A stretch of 64,000 bases of DNA. It comes from Sphingobium sp. (lineage in GTDB: Bacteria; Pseudomonadota; Alphaproteobacteria; Sphingomonadales; Sphingomonadaceae). Each line of letters begins with the position of its first letter. The first letter of the stretch is position 1. The translations under genes and the position numbers were made by a program. Under the pieces are notes generated by a model that saw nothing but the letters and a program-made list of their open reading frames with translations, was not told the origin of the DNA and did no database searches. Shown here piece by piece: positions 9,469 to 18,259 of the stretch. The DNA lies in NCBI GenBank assembly GCA_009360885.1, contig SPEL01000005.1, positions 186,001 through 250,000 of the forward strand. The letters run 5' to 3'.

Positions 9469-9977
9469 TGCATATCGCCGAGGAACAGAACGAACGCCAT
9501 GTTCTGTCGATCACCGTCACCAATGAGGCCGGCATATTGGCACGCGTCGCAGGTATGTTCACCGCGCGCGGCTATAATATTGACAGCCTCACGGTGGCGG
9601 ACATTTCGCCGGATCATCAACTGAGCCGCATCACCATTGTTACCAATGGCGCGCCGCATATGATCGACCAGATCATCGCTCAGCTTGACCGGCTGGTGCC
9701 GGTGCATAAGGTGACAGACCTTACCGATAATGGGCCATTTGTTGAACGCGAACTGGCACTGGTGAAGGTAAATGGCATTGGTGAGGCGCGGATAGAGGCG
9801 CTGCGTATTGCTGATATTTTCCGTGCCAAGGTGGTCGATACCACGACGGAGAGCTTTATATTTGAACTGACCGGCCCCACTGACAAAATCAACACCTTCA
9901 TCACCCTGATGCGGGAATTGGGGCTGGTAGAAATTGGCCGCACCGGCATTGTTGGCATGGTTCGCGGCAAAGGCTGA
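9468..9977 (+). CDS. ilvN: Acetolactate synthase small (regulatory) subunit
   Basis: The 169-residue product is the regulatory subunit of acetohydroxyacid synthase, which binds valine and activates IlvB. It opens with the ACT domain (HVLSITVTNEAGILARVAGMF, GYNIDSLTV) and has the C-terminal domain (KVVDTTTESFIFELTGPTDKI). The ATG overlaps the stop of the preceding small gene by one base. A TTG one codon earlier is possible. It is sometimes named ilvH. Confidence 0.94.
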   Translation: MHIAEEQNERHVLSITVTNEAGILARVAGMFTARGYNIDSLTVADISPDHQLSRITIVTNGAPHMIDQIIAQLDRLVPVHKVTDLTDNGPFVERELALVKVNGIGEARIEALRIADIFRAKVVDTTTESFIFELTGPTDKINTFITLMRELGLVEIGRTGIVGMVRGKG

Positions 9978-9999
9978 TCCCACAATTTTCACTCATCCG

Positions 10000-10020
10000 G
10001 CAGGTCCGAAAGGGCCTGCT
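10000..10020 (+). terminator. Hairpin between ilvN and ilvC
   Basis: GCAGGTCC and GGGCCTGC form an eight-pair stem (one U-G pair) closed by a GAAA tetraloop. It is followed by TTATTCC rather than a run of U, so it may be a partial terminator, an RNA-processing site or a stabiliser that sets ilvC apart from ilvBN. Confidence 0.5.
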
Positions 10021-10029
10021 TATTCCTGA

Positions 10030-11079
<1,050 letters not shown>

Positions 11080-11126
11080 TCTTTTCCTGATCGGCAGCAT
11101 ATAATCTGCCGAATATCTATGAATAT

Positions 11127-11167
11127 AGGGTGGCCGTTTCCAGACAGGAAGGGCCGCCCTTTTTCTT
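11127..11167 (+). terminator. Terminator of the ilv operon
   Basis: AGGGTGGCC pairs with GGCCGCCCT (one U-G pair) and the inner TTCC/GGAA extends the stem. TTTTTCTTT follows directly. This is a strong rho-independent terminator. Confidence 0.85.
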
Positions 11168-11318
11168 TGCCTGGTCGAATGAAGGGATTTGGAAGGAAGG
11201 GAGTATTCTTATAATCCGCCTATTCAGAAACCTATAGCTACTCTGCATATTTCAATGCTCGACATTAAGACGAGGGTGCCTAAATTAGCGCCATCTTATT
11301 TTTATGGAGATTCTTCTC

Positions 11319-11951
11319 ATGCGCCTCCCTCTTATTGCCCTTGCCGTTGCAACAATCGGCCTCTCCGCTGGTGTTGCCATTAACGCCCAGAACGCCCCTT
11401 CCGCTTTGCCCGGTCAGGCTGACGCATCCCGCATCACCGGCGGCACTTATGCAGTTGATGGCGGCCACACACAGGTTCTTTTCTCTTACGACCATATGGG
11501 CTTTTCCAAAAATATGGGCGTGATTGCAGAACCGACCGGTTCTCTGACGCTGGACCCGAAGTCACCGGCCAAGGCGAAGGTTTCCGTCACTTTCCCAATC
11601 GCCAACATTCGCACTGGCATTTCTGCTCTTGATGAACATCTGACCGGCGCTGATTTCTTTGACGCGGCACAGTTCCCGCAGGCAAGCTTCACGTCTACCG
11701 CTGTGACGCTGGATCCCAAGGACAAGACCAAGGCAAAGATCGCGGGCACCCTCACCATCAAGGGCGTCAGCAAGCCGGTTGTCCTTGACGCCAGCTTCTA
11801 TGGCGCAGGCACTAACCCGATGAGCAAGAAGGAAACCGTTGGTTTCAGTGCGAAAACCAGCATCAATCGCAGCGAATTTAACGCAGGCGCTTATGTTCCT
11901 GCCGTTGGCGATAAGGTTGACCTCAAAATCACCGCTGCTTTTGAGAAATAA
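11319..11951 (+). CDS. YceI family periplasmic protein
   Basis: YceI proteins are lipocalin-like beta barrels that bind polyisoprenoid or other amphiphilic ligands in the periplasm. The 210-residue product has a signal peptide (MRLPLIALAVATIGLSAG, cleavage probably after INA). The family pattern follows: YAVDGGHTQVLFSYDHMGFS, then FPIANIRTG, DEHLTGADFFDAAQFP, and GTLTIKGVSKPV. The start has GGAG nine bases upstream; an ATG five codons earlier lacks a site. It is a single gene with its own terminator. Confidence 0.87.
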   Translation: MRLPLIALAVATIGLSAGVAINAQNAPSALPGQADASRITGGTYAVDGGHTQVLFSYDHMGFSKNMGVIAEPTGSLTLDPKSPAKAKVSVTFPIANIRTGISALDEHLTGADFFDAAQFPQASFTSTAVTLDPKDKTKAKIAGTLTIKGVSKPVVLDASFYGAGTNPMSKKETVGFSAKTSINRSEFNAGAYVPAVGDKVDLKITAAFEK

Positions 11952-11979
11952 GTAACGCTGATTGCGTTTTATACCATGA

Positions 11980-12020
11980 AGAGGGCCTCCGTCATTTCAT
12001 ATTGGCGGGGGCTCTTTCTA
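11980..12020 (+). terminator. Terminator after the YceI gene
   Basis: AGAG...CCTCCG pairs with CGGGGG...CTCT with a two-base bulge, and TTTCTATATTT follows. A moderate stem with a broken U-tract. Confidence 0.55.
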
Positions 12021-12105
12021 TATTTGGCTTTGTTTCCCGAAAATCATGTGAAAAGCGCGAAAAAAGGCTGGACGAATACCCCGCCCTGTCGCTAAGGACG
12101 TGGCC

Positions 12106-12153
12106 ATGGCACAGTCTTTGTCTCTGCTGGTTCTACGACTTACACGCCCTTAG
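12106..12153 (+). CDS. leuL: Leucine-rich leader peptide of leuA
   Basis: A 15-codon reading frame encodes MAQSLSLLVLRLTRP and then stops. Five of 15 residues are leucine and one is valine, and the leucine codons use four different synonyms (TTG, CTG, CTA, CTT). TAAGGA lies seven bases before the ATG, a good ribosome-binding site. It ends 120 bases before leuA and its stop codon lies inside the first RNA hairpin. This is the classic arrangement for transcription attenuation by ribosome stalling at leucine codons. The function is inferred from composition and structure. Confidence 0.8.
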   Translation: MAQSLSLLVLRLTRP

Positions 12154-12267
12154 GCGTGTCTTTTGGTGTGGCCCGTTGGCGCCGCCCACTTCGCCTAAGG
12201 GCAAATCCACAAAAAAGTCGTTATTACGGGCCACGAAATAAGAGGTCCGGCCATTATTTTCAGGGAT
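12142..12267 (+). promoter_or_regulatory. leuA attenuator (mutually exclusive RNA hairpins)
   Basis: Several segments can pair in alternative ways. ACACGCC/GGCGTGT makes a hairpin over the leader stop codon. GCCCTTAGGCG (12146-12156) is also a perfect complement of CGCCTAAGGGC (12193-12203). GTGGCCCGT (12168-12176) is a perfect complement of ACGGGCCAC (12227-12235). That last segment can instead form CGGGCC/GGTCCG followed by GCCATTATTTT, a terminator-like hairpin. The expected switch is an antiterminator pair when ribosomes stall at leucine codons and the terminator otherwise. Confidence 0.7.
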
Positions 12268-12273
12268 TTCACC

Positions 12274-13959
12274 ATGTCCATGCTCATTGATCCGTCCGTT
12301 AAATATCGCGCCTTTCCGCAGGTTGATCTGCCCAATCGCCAATGGCCCAGCCAAACGATTACCAAGGCACCGCGCTGGCTCTCCACCGATATGCGCGACG
12401 GCAATCAGGCCTTGATTGACCCGATGAATGCGGAAAAGAAGCAGCGCTTTTTCGAACTGCTAATCAAAGTCGGCCTGAAGGAAATTGAGGTAGGTTTCCC
12501 ATCAGCAGGTGCGACAGAATTTGATTTCATCTCTGGCCTCGTCAAGCAGGACAAAATCCCAGACGATGTTTTTGTGCAGGTGCTAACACAGGCACGGCAA
12601 GACCTCATCGATAAAAGCTTTGAATCCTTGCGCGGAGCAAAGCAGGCCATTGTTCATTTGTATAATGCGATATCCCCCGCATGGCGCCAGATTGTGTTCG
12701 GCATGGATCGTCCACAAATCAAGGAAATAGCCACAAATGCTGCAAAAATGCTGCGTGACAACGCGGCAGCCCAGCCCAATACCGATTGGTATTTCGAATA
12801 TTCACCGGAAACCTTTTCTACAGCAGAACTGGACTTCAGCCTCGAATGCTGTGAAGCGGTGATAGAAATTTTGCAGCCCACCCCGGAAAAACCGCTGATC
12901 CTTAACTTGCCAGCTACAGTGGAGGCCGCAACCCCCAACGTCTATGCGGATCAGATTGAATGGTTTTGCCGCCATATTTCCCGCCGCGATAGCGTGGTTA
13001 TCTCTCTCCACACCCATAATGACCGTGGCACAGGCGTTGCCGCCGCAGAACTGGGCGTGATGGCCGGGGCTGACCGTGTCGAAGGCTGCTTGCTGGGCAA
13101 TGGGGAGCGTACAGGGAACTGTGATCTGCTAACGGTTGCGCTGAATATGTACACGCAGGGCGTTAATCCGGGTCTGGATTTCTCGGACATCGATGAAATT
13201 GTCCAGACGGTGCAATATTGCAATCAGCTTCCTGTTCACCCACGTCATCCTTATGCTGGTGAACTGGTGTTCACGGCCTTCTCCGGCAGCCATCAGGACG
13301 CCATCAAAAAAGGCTTCGCGGCACAGGATGCACGCAATGACCAATATTGGAACGTCCCTTATTTGCCGATTGATCCCAAGGATCTGGGCCGCGATTATGA
13401 GGCCGTTATCCGCGTCAACTCGCAATCGGGTAAGGGCGGCGTTGCATGGGTGTTGCAGCAGGATAAGGGCCTCAAACTGCCTAAGCGTATGCAGGCTGAT
13501 TTCAGCCGGGTTGTGCAGGACTATGCCGACCGCAGCAGCCGCGAACTGAATGCTACCGATATTTGGGAAGCCTTTGAGGAGCATTACCGCCTCAAATCCG
13601 GTCAGCCGATTCACCTCATCACCTATGAGCGCAGCGGGTCTATTGGCGGGGCGGATCGCAGCTTCATCGGTCGCCTTGAAATCAATGGCGAGGAACATGG
13701 TGTGTCCGGCAAGGGCAAGGGGCTGATTTCCGGCATTCTCTCTGCCCTGCAGGACCATAGCCAGATTGATCTGGAAGTCGTCGATTATAATGAACATGCC
13801 ATTGGTTCCGGCACGGATGTGCAGGCCGCCGCTTATGTGGAATGCAAGACACCCGATGGCCGCACCTTCTTTGGCGTGGGCATGGACGAGGATGTGGCAA
13901 CCGCATCGGTTCAGGCCGTGCTGTCCGCCGCCAATGGGCTGCTCGCCCGCGCAGGATAA
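12274..13959 (+). CDS. leuA: 2-isopropylmalate synthase
   Basis: LeuA condenses acetyl-CoA with 2-ketoisovalerate, the first committed step of leucine synthesis. The 561-residue product is the longer form of the enzyme. The barrel begins near residue 30 ([19 protein letters not shown]), with EVGFPSAG, the metal ligands in [11 protein letters not shown] and [12 protein letters not shown]. The C-terminal 130 residues are the leucine-binding regulatory domain ([19 protein letters not shown], ending [21 protein letters not shown] as a guide). It is preceded by the leucine leader and followed by a strong terminator, so it is probably transcribed alone. Confidence 0.95.
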   Translation: MSMLIDPSVKYRAFPQVDLPNRQWPSQTITKAPRWLSTDMRDGNQALIDPMNAEKKQRFFELLIKVGLKEIEVGFPSAGATEFDFISGLVKQDKIPDDVFVQVLTQARQDLIDKSFESLRGAKQAIVHLYNAISPAWRQIVFGMDRPQIKEIATNAAKMLRDNAAAQPNTDWYFEYSPETFSTAELDFSLECCEAVIEILQPTPEKPLILNLPATVEAATPNVYADQIEWFCRHISRRDSVVISLHTHNDRGTGVAAAELGVMAGADRVEGCLLGNGERTGNCDLLTVALNMYTQGVNPGLDFSDIDEIVQTVQYCNQLPVHPRHPYAGELVFTAFSGSHQDAIKKGFAAQDARNDQYWNVPYLPIDPKDLGRDYEAVIRVNSQSGKGGVAWVLQQDKGLKLPKRMQADFSRVVQDYADRSSRELNATDIWEAFEEHYRLKSGQPIHLITYERSGSIGGADRSFIGRLEINGEEHGVSGKGKGLISGILSALQDHSQIDLEVVDYNEHAIGSGTDVQAAAYVECKTPDGRTFFGVGMDEDVATASVQAVLSAANGLLARAG

Positions 13960-14007
13960 GGCATATACCTAAAGGCCGTACCATGTGTCTGGCCCCCTGA
14001 TGTAAAT

Positions 14008-14040
14008 AAAAAGCGCGCTTACTGGTTAGGCGCGCTTTTT
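14008..14040. terminator. Strong terminator after leuA
   Basis: AAAAAGCGCGC and GCGCGCTTTTT form a perfect 11-pair inverted repeat around an 11-base loop, with an A-tract and a T-tract, so it can act on both strands. Confidence 0.92.
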
Positions 14041-14132
14041 CTATACCCCCTCAGCAGGCAATACACCCTGCATGCCAAAGCCCCTTGAACCGGGCCTTCA
14101 TCTATGATCTCCTCAGCATATAAAATAACAGG

Positions 14133-15104
14133 ATGAGGTTCGGGATGATGGATGCTCGTTTTCCACTATTTGAAAGGCTGCGCCTGCCCGTCATTGGCGC
14201 GCCTATGTTCCTGCTTTCCGGGCCGGAACTGGTCATCGCCCAGTGCAAGGCCGGTGTCATCGGCAGCTTCCCATCCCTCAACGCCCGCCCCACCAGCCAG
14301 CTTGACGAATGGTTGCACCAGATCCGCGAAGAGCTTTCCGCATGGGATCAAGGCCACCCGGACACCCCAGCCGCGCCCTTTGCCGTTAACCTGATCGTCC
14401 ACGCCAGCAATAACCGGCTGGAGGAAGATATGGACATGTGCGCCCGGCATCAGGTGCCGATCGTTATCACCTCCCTTGGCGCGCGGGAAGATGTGAACAC
14501 AACCGTCCATAGCTGGGGAGGCGTCACTTTGCATGATGTCATCCATGATCGTTTTGCACGCAAGGCCATTGAAAAGGGCGCAACCGGCCTCATCGCCGTT
14601 GCCACTGGTGCTGGCGGCCATGCCGGGACTGTATCCCCCTTCGCACTGGTACAGGAAATTCGCCAATGGTTTGATGGGCCGCTCGCTTTATCGGGCGCGA
14701 TTGCCAATGGTCGCTCCATCCTCGCAGCCCGTGCGCTGGGTGCCGATGTCGCCTATATTGGCAGCGCCTTCATCGCCACAGAAGAAAGCCGTGCCGTCCC
14801 CGCCTATAAGCAATGCATCACGGACAGCCACGCCAGCGATATTATATACAGCAACCTGTTTACCGGCGTGCATGGCAATTATCTGCGCGCCTCAATTGAG
14901 GCCGCTGGGCTGGACCCTGATAATTTACCACAAAGCGACCCAACGAAGATGAATTTCGGCTCTGGCGGCAATCAGGCAGCCAAGGCTTGGAAAGATATAT
15001 GGGGCGCGGGTCAGGGCGTTGGCGCTATCGACCACATAGAAACGGTGGCCGATCTGGTCGCCCGTTTCATCCGCGAATATGAGGAAGGCAAGGCTGCCTT
15101 ATGA
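14133..15104 (+). CDS. Nitronate monooxygenase family protein
   Basis: This FMN-dependent TIM-barrel protein (323 residues) belongs to the 2-nitropropane dioxygenase/nitronate monooxygenase family, which oxidises alkyl nitronates. PVIGAPMFLLSGPEL is the N-terminal signature, ATGAGGHAGTVSPF the glycine-rich phosphate loop, and GADVAYIGSAFIATEES the second phosphate-binding region. Some relatives are enoyl reductases, so the substrate is uncertain. MMDARFP, four codons in, is an alternative start. It appears monocistronic and is convergent with the chemotaxis operon. Confidence 0.88.
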   Translation: MRFGMMDARFPLFERLRLPVIGAPMFLLSGPELVIAQCKAGVIGSFPSLNARPTSQLDEWLHQIREELSAWDQGHPDTPAAPFAVNLIVHASNNRLEEDMDMCARHQVPIVITSLGAREDVNTTVHSWGGVTLHDVIHDRFARKAIEKGATGLIAVATGAGGHAGTVSPFALVQEIRQWFDGPLALSGAIANGRSILAARALGADVAYIGSAFIATEESRAVPAYKQCITDSHASDIIYSNLFTGVHGNYLRASIEAAGLDPDNLPQSDPTKMNFGSGGNQAAKAWKDIWGAGQGVGAIDHIETVADLVARFIREYEEGKAAL

Positions 15105-15170
15105 TGGCCCTGAGACCTGACTCTAAGGGCGATTTCTAATCAGGCAAAATTTGATAACGCTTAAAAAACC

Positions 15171-15217
15171 TTAGAGCGGTTTCCCTGATCCAGCCTAACC
15201 TGAAACCACTCTAAGCC
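15171..15217. repeat. Inverted repeat, copy A (CTTAGAGCGGTTTC type)
   Basis: CTTAGAGCGGTTTC and GAAACCACTCTAAG are 14-base arms with one mismatch that still pairs as G-U. The arms are separated by 19 bases. A related palindrome lies at 16710-16754, and both are accompanied by GGGCGATTTCTAATC. The element looks like a REP-type intergenic palindrome. It could also terminate the chemotaxis operon. Confidence 0.65.
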
Positions 15218-15582
15218 GCAGATGAAGTATTTTTCTGCTCTTCAATCACAGGCGGAAAACTAATCGCCCGGCGTAAGTCCTCCAACCGGTCAGCCAATGC
15301 CTGTAGGGTGATTTCCGGGATGATCGCTGCCGGATTTTCCGCGCGCAGCAACTCCGCCAACCACATAGTGCGCTGGCCCATTTCATCCAGCCGTTGCAAA
15401 TGCGGCATACAACGGACCATTACCGCCTCATCAAGGCAGAGCTGTACCCCCAGATTCTCCATATCCTCGCGGAGCTGATATAGTTCCTGCGCAATTTTAT
15501 CACGCATCGCCAGCGGATAAGGCGGCCATGCCGACATATCCGGCGCTGTCCTATCGGGCCCCTGTGGGGGATCATGAGACAT
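15211..15582 (-). CDS. Small protein of unknown function at the end of the chemotaxis operon
   Basis: I do not recognise the family. The 123-residue product is soluble and mostly helical (MRDKIAQELYQLREDMENLG, MPHLQRLDEMGQR, LQALADRLEDLRRAI). It has a short proline-rich N-terminus. The ATG lies inside the end of the degenerate cheB gene, with GAGGAGGG five bases upstream, so translation is probably coupled. A longer reading adds five residues. Its position suggests a partner of the degenerate CheB or of chemotaxis in general, which is inference. Confidence 0.7.
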   Translation of the reverse strand: MSHDPPQGPDRTAPDMSAWPPYPLAMRDKIAQELYQLREDMENLGVQLCLDEAVMVRCMPHLQRLDEMGQRTMWLAELLRAENPAAIIPEITLQALADRLEDLRRAISFPPVIEEQKNTSSAA

Positions 15583-16642
15583 TTTCGCCCTCCTCACAGC
15601 GCGTCAATATGGCGCTGGCCAGTGCATCCAACGGTAATTGCGCTTCCACAGCACCCTTGGCGATGGCCGCCGCCGATGCCTCAAACAGCATCGCGCTGTC
15701 TTTATCCTGACAGAGTGTAAGCCCCCCCATTTGCTTTATCGCGCCCATGCCCGCCGCGCCATCAATGCCTGCACCCGAAAGGATAACGCCAACGGCCTTA
15801 TCCCGTGCCGCCTTGGCCACCGTCGTCAGCAATAAATCCGCCGATGGGCGCACGCCGTTGACCGGATCCCGCGCCATCAGGCGGATGGAACCACCGGGCC
15901 AGCGATCCAGCAACCCATGCCTGTCCTGATGGGAAAGAACATAAACATGGCCGGGCTTGAGTGGCTGGCCATCTTCCGCCAGCTTAACCTCTGGCCGGAC
16001 GGCCTGATTGAGGCGAGAGGCGAAGGGAACCGCCAGCCCTTCCTCCAATTGCTGAAGCACGATAGTCGGCGGACAATCCACCGGCCAGTGAGAGAGCAGT
16101 TCCGTCACAGCAGGGCCACCGCCCAATGATGCTGAAATCGCTACGATCGACCCATTCCATCTATAATCGCCTGCTGCCGGGGCACTGTTGGCCGCCGCTT
16201 CCGCCTTTGCCTCAACCGCCGCGACATCATATTTCTTCACCTTGCTCTTTGCCGCAGTCGCCACCAGCTTGCAGAGCTTATCAGCAATCTGGGCAAATTC
16301 CTCGGTCGTCGCACGGGCAGGCTTGTGAAAGCATGCAACAGCCCCCAGTTCCAATGCGCGCAATGTTACCTCCGCCCCTTTTTCCGTCAGCGTCGATAAC
16401 ATCACCACCGGCATAGGGCGGCTCGTCATAATCTCTTCAAGGAAATCGATGCCGTTCATCCCCGGCATTTCAATATCCAGCGTCACTACATCCGGGCGCA
16501 ACTCGGTAATCATATCTCTGGCTTCGGCAGCATTCGCGGCCGCGCCCACCACCATCAGATTGCCAGCCTGTTCCAACGCACTGGAAAACAGGGCGCGCAT
16601 CGTAATGGAATCATCGACAACCAGAACCTTGATAGCGGCCAT
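15572..16642 (-). CDS. Degenerate CheB: receiver plus methylesterase domain lacking the catalytic histidine
   Basis: The 356-residue product has the CheB layout: a receiver domain at residues 1-125 with phospho-acceptor Asp56 (LDIEMPG), an Ala/Lys linker, and a methylesterase-like domain from about 165. The catalytic serine is kept (Ser172 in SASLGG, normally GASTGG) and so is Asp294 (AGIDGA). The catalytic histidine of the QH motif is glutamine (LQQL, Gln198). It is therefore probably not a working methylesterase or deamidase, but may act as a phosphorylatable docking or sink protein. A canonical CheB is encoded upstream in the same operon. A 171-base gap with palindromes separates it from cheW. 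Confidence 0.85.
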   Translation of the reverse strand: MAAIKVLVVDDSITMRALFSSALEQAGNLMVVGAAANAAEARDMITELRPDVVTLDIEMPGMNGIDFLEEIMTSRPMPVVMLSTLTEKGAEVTLRALELGAVACFHKPARATTEEFAQIADKLCKLVATAAKSKVKKYDVAAVEAKAEAAANSAPAAGDYRWNGSIVAISASLGGGPAVTELLSHWPVDCPPTIVLQQLEEGLAVPFASRLNQAVRPEVKLAEDGQPLKPGHVYVLSHQDRHGLLDRWPGGSIRLMARDPVNGVRPSADLLLTTVAKAARDKAVGVILSGAGIDGAAGMGAIKQMGGLTLCQDKDSAMLFEASAAAIAKGAVEAQLPLDALASAILTRCEEGENVS

Positions 16643-16669
16643 TTTTACGTCCTCTGGGGCGATTTCTAA

Positions 16670-16686
16670 TCGATTGAGACAATCGA
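16670..16686. repeat. Short perfect inverted repeat
   Basis: TCGATTG and CAATCGA are separated by AGA. It lies between cheW and the degenerate cheB, beside the larger palindrome. It could be an operator or part of the repeated element; nothing in the sequence decides. Confidence 0.45.
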
Positions 16687-16709
16687 TGGTTAAGAAACCG
16701 CACTATGTT

Positions 16710-16754
16710 AAGCGCTTAGATCAGTTATGCATTTCAGATTTAGAAACTGCTCTA
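16710..16754. repeat. Inverted repeat, copy B (CTTAGATCAGTT type)
   Basis: CTTAGATCAGTT and AACTGCTCTAAG form 12-base arms with one mismatch. It resembles copy A at 15171-15217 in sequence and arm layout. The two copies bracket the degenerate cheB and the small unknown gene. Confidence 0.6.
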
Positions 16755-16813
16755 AGCAACCATATTGGGGTTATTCATTCTATAACGGCAGGAAAGCGCT
16801 CCGCTTTGCACCT

Positions 16814-17254
16814 TCACGCCGCTTCGGGCAAAGTTACGTCGCTTGTCAGGCTGGGCATATCCAACACCATCACCATCCGGTCCTCCAGCGCAACCAGCCC
16901 TTCGAGATGCGGCACCACCGCATCATGGCCCGTGGTAGGCGGAGGCTGTATCGCATCTTCCTGTATGGTGACGATGTCGCTGACTGCATCGACAATCAGC
17001 CCACGAAGCTGGCCGCCCGTCTGCACGACGATAATGACATGGCGGTCCGTCGGCACGGCAGCCTCCCACCCCAGACGCGCCGCAAGATCAATCACCGGCA
17101 GCACCGTGCCGCGCAGATTAACCACGCCCGCAACATAAGAAGGCACATGCGGCAAACGGGTTGCCGGGGACCATGCCCGAATTTCACGGATGGTCATGAT
17201 ATCAAGGCCAAAGCTCTGTTCGCCCAAGCGAAAAGTGATTAATTGCCGCGCCAT
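16814..17254 (-). CDS. cheW: Chemotaxis coupling protein CheW
   Basis: CheW links receptors to the CheA kinase. The 146 residues read as a complete CheW domain: LITFRLGEQSFGLDIMTIREI, then VPSYVAGVVNLRGTVLPVIDL, and VDAVSDIVTI. It lies 35 bases after cheY. The conserved NLRG turn that contacts receptors and CheA is present. Since the CheA in this operon has lost part of its CheW-like P5 domain, normal array assembly is uncertain. Confidence 0.93.
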   Translation of the reverse strand: MARQLITFRLGEQSFGLDIMTIREIRAWSPATRLPHVPSYVAGVVNLRGTVLPVIDLAARLGWEAAVPTDRHVIIVVQTGGQLRGLIVDAVSDIVTIQEDAIQPPPTTGHDAVVPHLEGLVALEDRMVMVLDMPSLTSDVTLPEAA

Positions 17255-17289
17255 ATTCTGCCTCGTTTTCCTATTCCGTCACGCCGTGA

Positions 17290-17667
17290 TTAATGGGTGA
17301 TGCGCCGCAGCGCGCTATCTAGCCGATCCGCGTCAAAGGGTTTTACAATCCATCCCGTTGCCCCGGCACTGCGCGCCCGCGCCTTTTTCTCGTCCGAACT
17401 TTCAGTGGACAGCACCAATATCGGGCAATCCCGGAAACGTACCTGATCGCGCAGGGCCTCTATCAGACCAAAACCGTCCAGCCGGGGCATGTTAATGTCG
17501 GTGACGATCACATCGACATCATCACCGCTATCTGCCAGCCACTCCAGCGCCGCAACGCCATCTTCCGCCTGACTGACGCGATACCCACGAGAACCAAGCG
17601 CCACGCGCAGCAAAGCGCGCATGCTCGCACTGTCATCTACCGTCAGGACATGCAGTTCTTCCGCCAT
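17290..17667 (-). CDS. cheY: Single-domain response regulator CheY
   Basis: The 125-residue product is a receiver domain alone. The acidic pair is in TVDDSASMR (near residue 10), the phospho-acceptor aspartate is in VTDINMPRLDG, the switch residue region reads LVLSTES, and KPFD carries the conserved lysine. In chemotaxis CheY-P carries the signal to the flagellar motor; no motor genes are in the window. The ATG before AEELHVL is chosen because the longer reading overlaps cheD and is not receiver-like. It is 19 bases after cheD. Confidence 0.92.
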   Translation of the reverse strand: MAEELHVLTVDDSASMRALLRVALGSRGYRVSQAEDGVAALEWLADSGDDVDVIVTDINMPRLDGFGLIEALRDQVRFRDCPILVLSTESSDEKKARARSAGATGWIVKPFDADRLDSALRRITH

Positions 17668-17686
17668 CAAACGGCCCTTTCCATCA

Positions 17687-18259
17687 TCAGAATAATTCCA
17701 CTTCACCACTGGCCGGACGCGGGGCAGAAGGCCGTTCCACCGGAACATCCCTGCGCCCGACAATACGGACCCTCACCCGCCCTCGCACCGGATCAAAATC
17801 AACACGCCGCGCGCACTCCCCACCCGTGTCACTGCGCACCAGCGGAATATTTTCTGTCGCCAGAAATTGCCGCGCGAAACGCGCGTTGGCGGAGCCTATT
17901 TGCGTCATCCCCCGATGCATGTCCGCCCCTCCGTAAATATGCGCCTTCATGCGGGACTTTAATGCACCACTTGTCATCATCTGGTTAATGAGCAATTCCA
18001 TCAGATAGGCGCCGTAGTTTGCGTCAGCGACCACCCCGCTATCAGGCGCAGGTTCGGCCAGCAGGAAATGGTTCATGCCGCCGATGCGGGCAACGGGATC
18101 ATAAAGACAGCAGGCGATGCAGCTTCCCAATATGGTCGTCACAATTTCAGGCTTGCCGGTGCCGACATAAGCCTGCCCCTGCATGATCGTTACATGGTCA
18201 TGATGCGTCGCGGGCGGGGTACTATCCGGGCTATGAGGGGAAGGGGCCGCCTGCATCAC
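17687..18259 (-). CDS. cheD: Chemoreceptor glutamine deamidase CheD
   Basis: CheD deamidates glutamines in chemoreceptors and in some bacteria is released by binding CheY-P or CheC. The 190-residue product shows the catalytic cysteine and histidine in TTILGSCIACCLYDP and GGMNHFLL, and KAHIYGGADM. Length is normal, with a short extra C-terminal tail rich in Arg and Pro. The start codon overlaps the cheB stop by four bases. Confidence 0.93.
   Translation of the reverse strand: MMQAAPSPHSPDSTPPATHHDHVTIMQGQAYVGTGKPEIVTTILGSCIACCLYDPVARIGGMNHFLLAEPAPDSGVVADANYGAYLMELLINQMMTSGALKSRMKAHIYGGADMHRGMTQIGSANARFARQFLATENIPLVRSDTGGECARRVDFDPVRGRVRVRIVGRRDVPVERPSAPRPASGEVELF

Noticed and set aside
12002-12241. 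79-codon frame across the leuA leader
   Set aside because: It starts at a terminator and overlaps the leader peptide and hairpins; codon use looks random.
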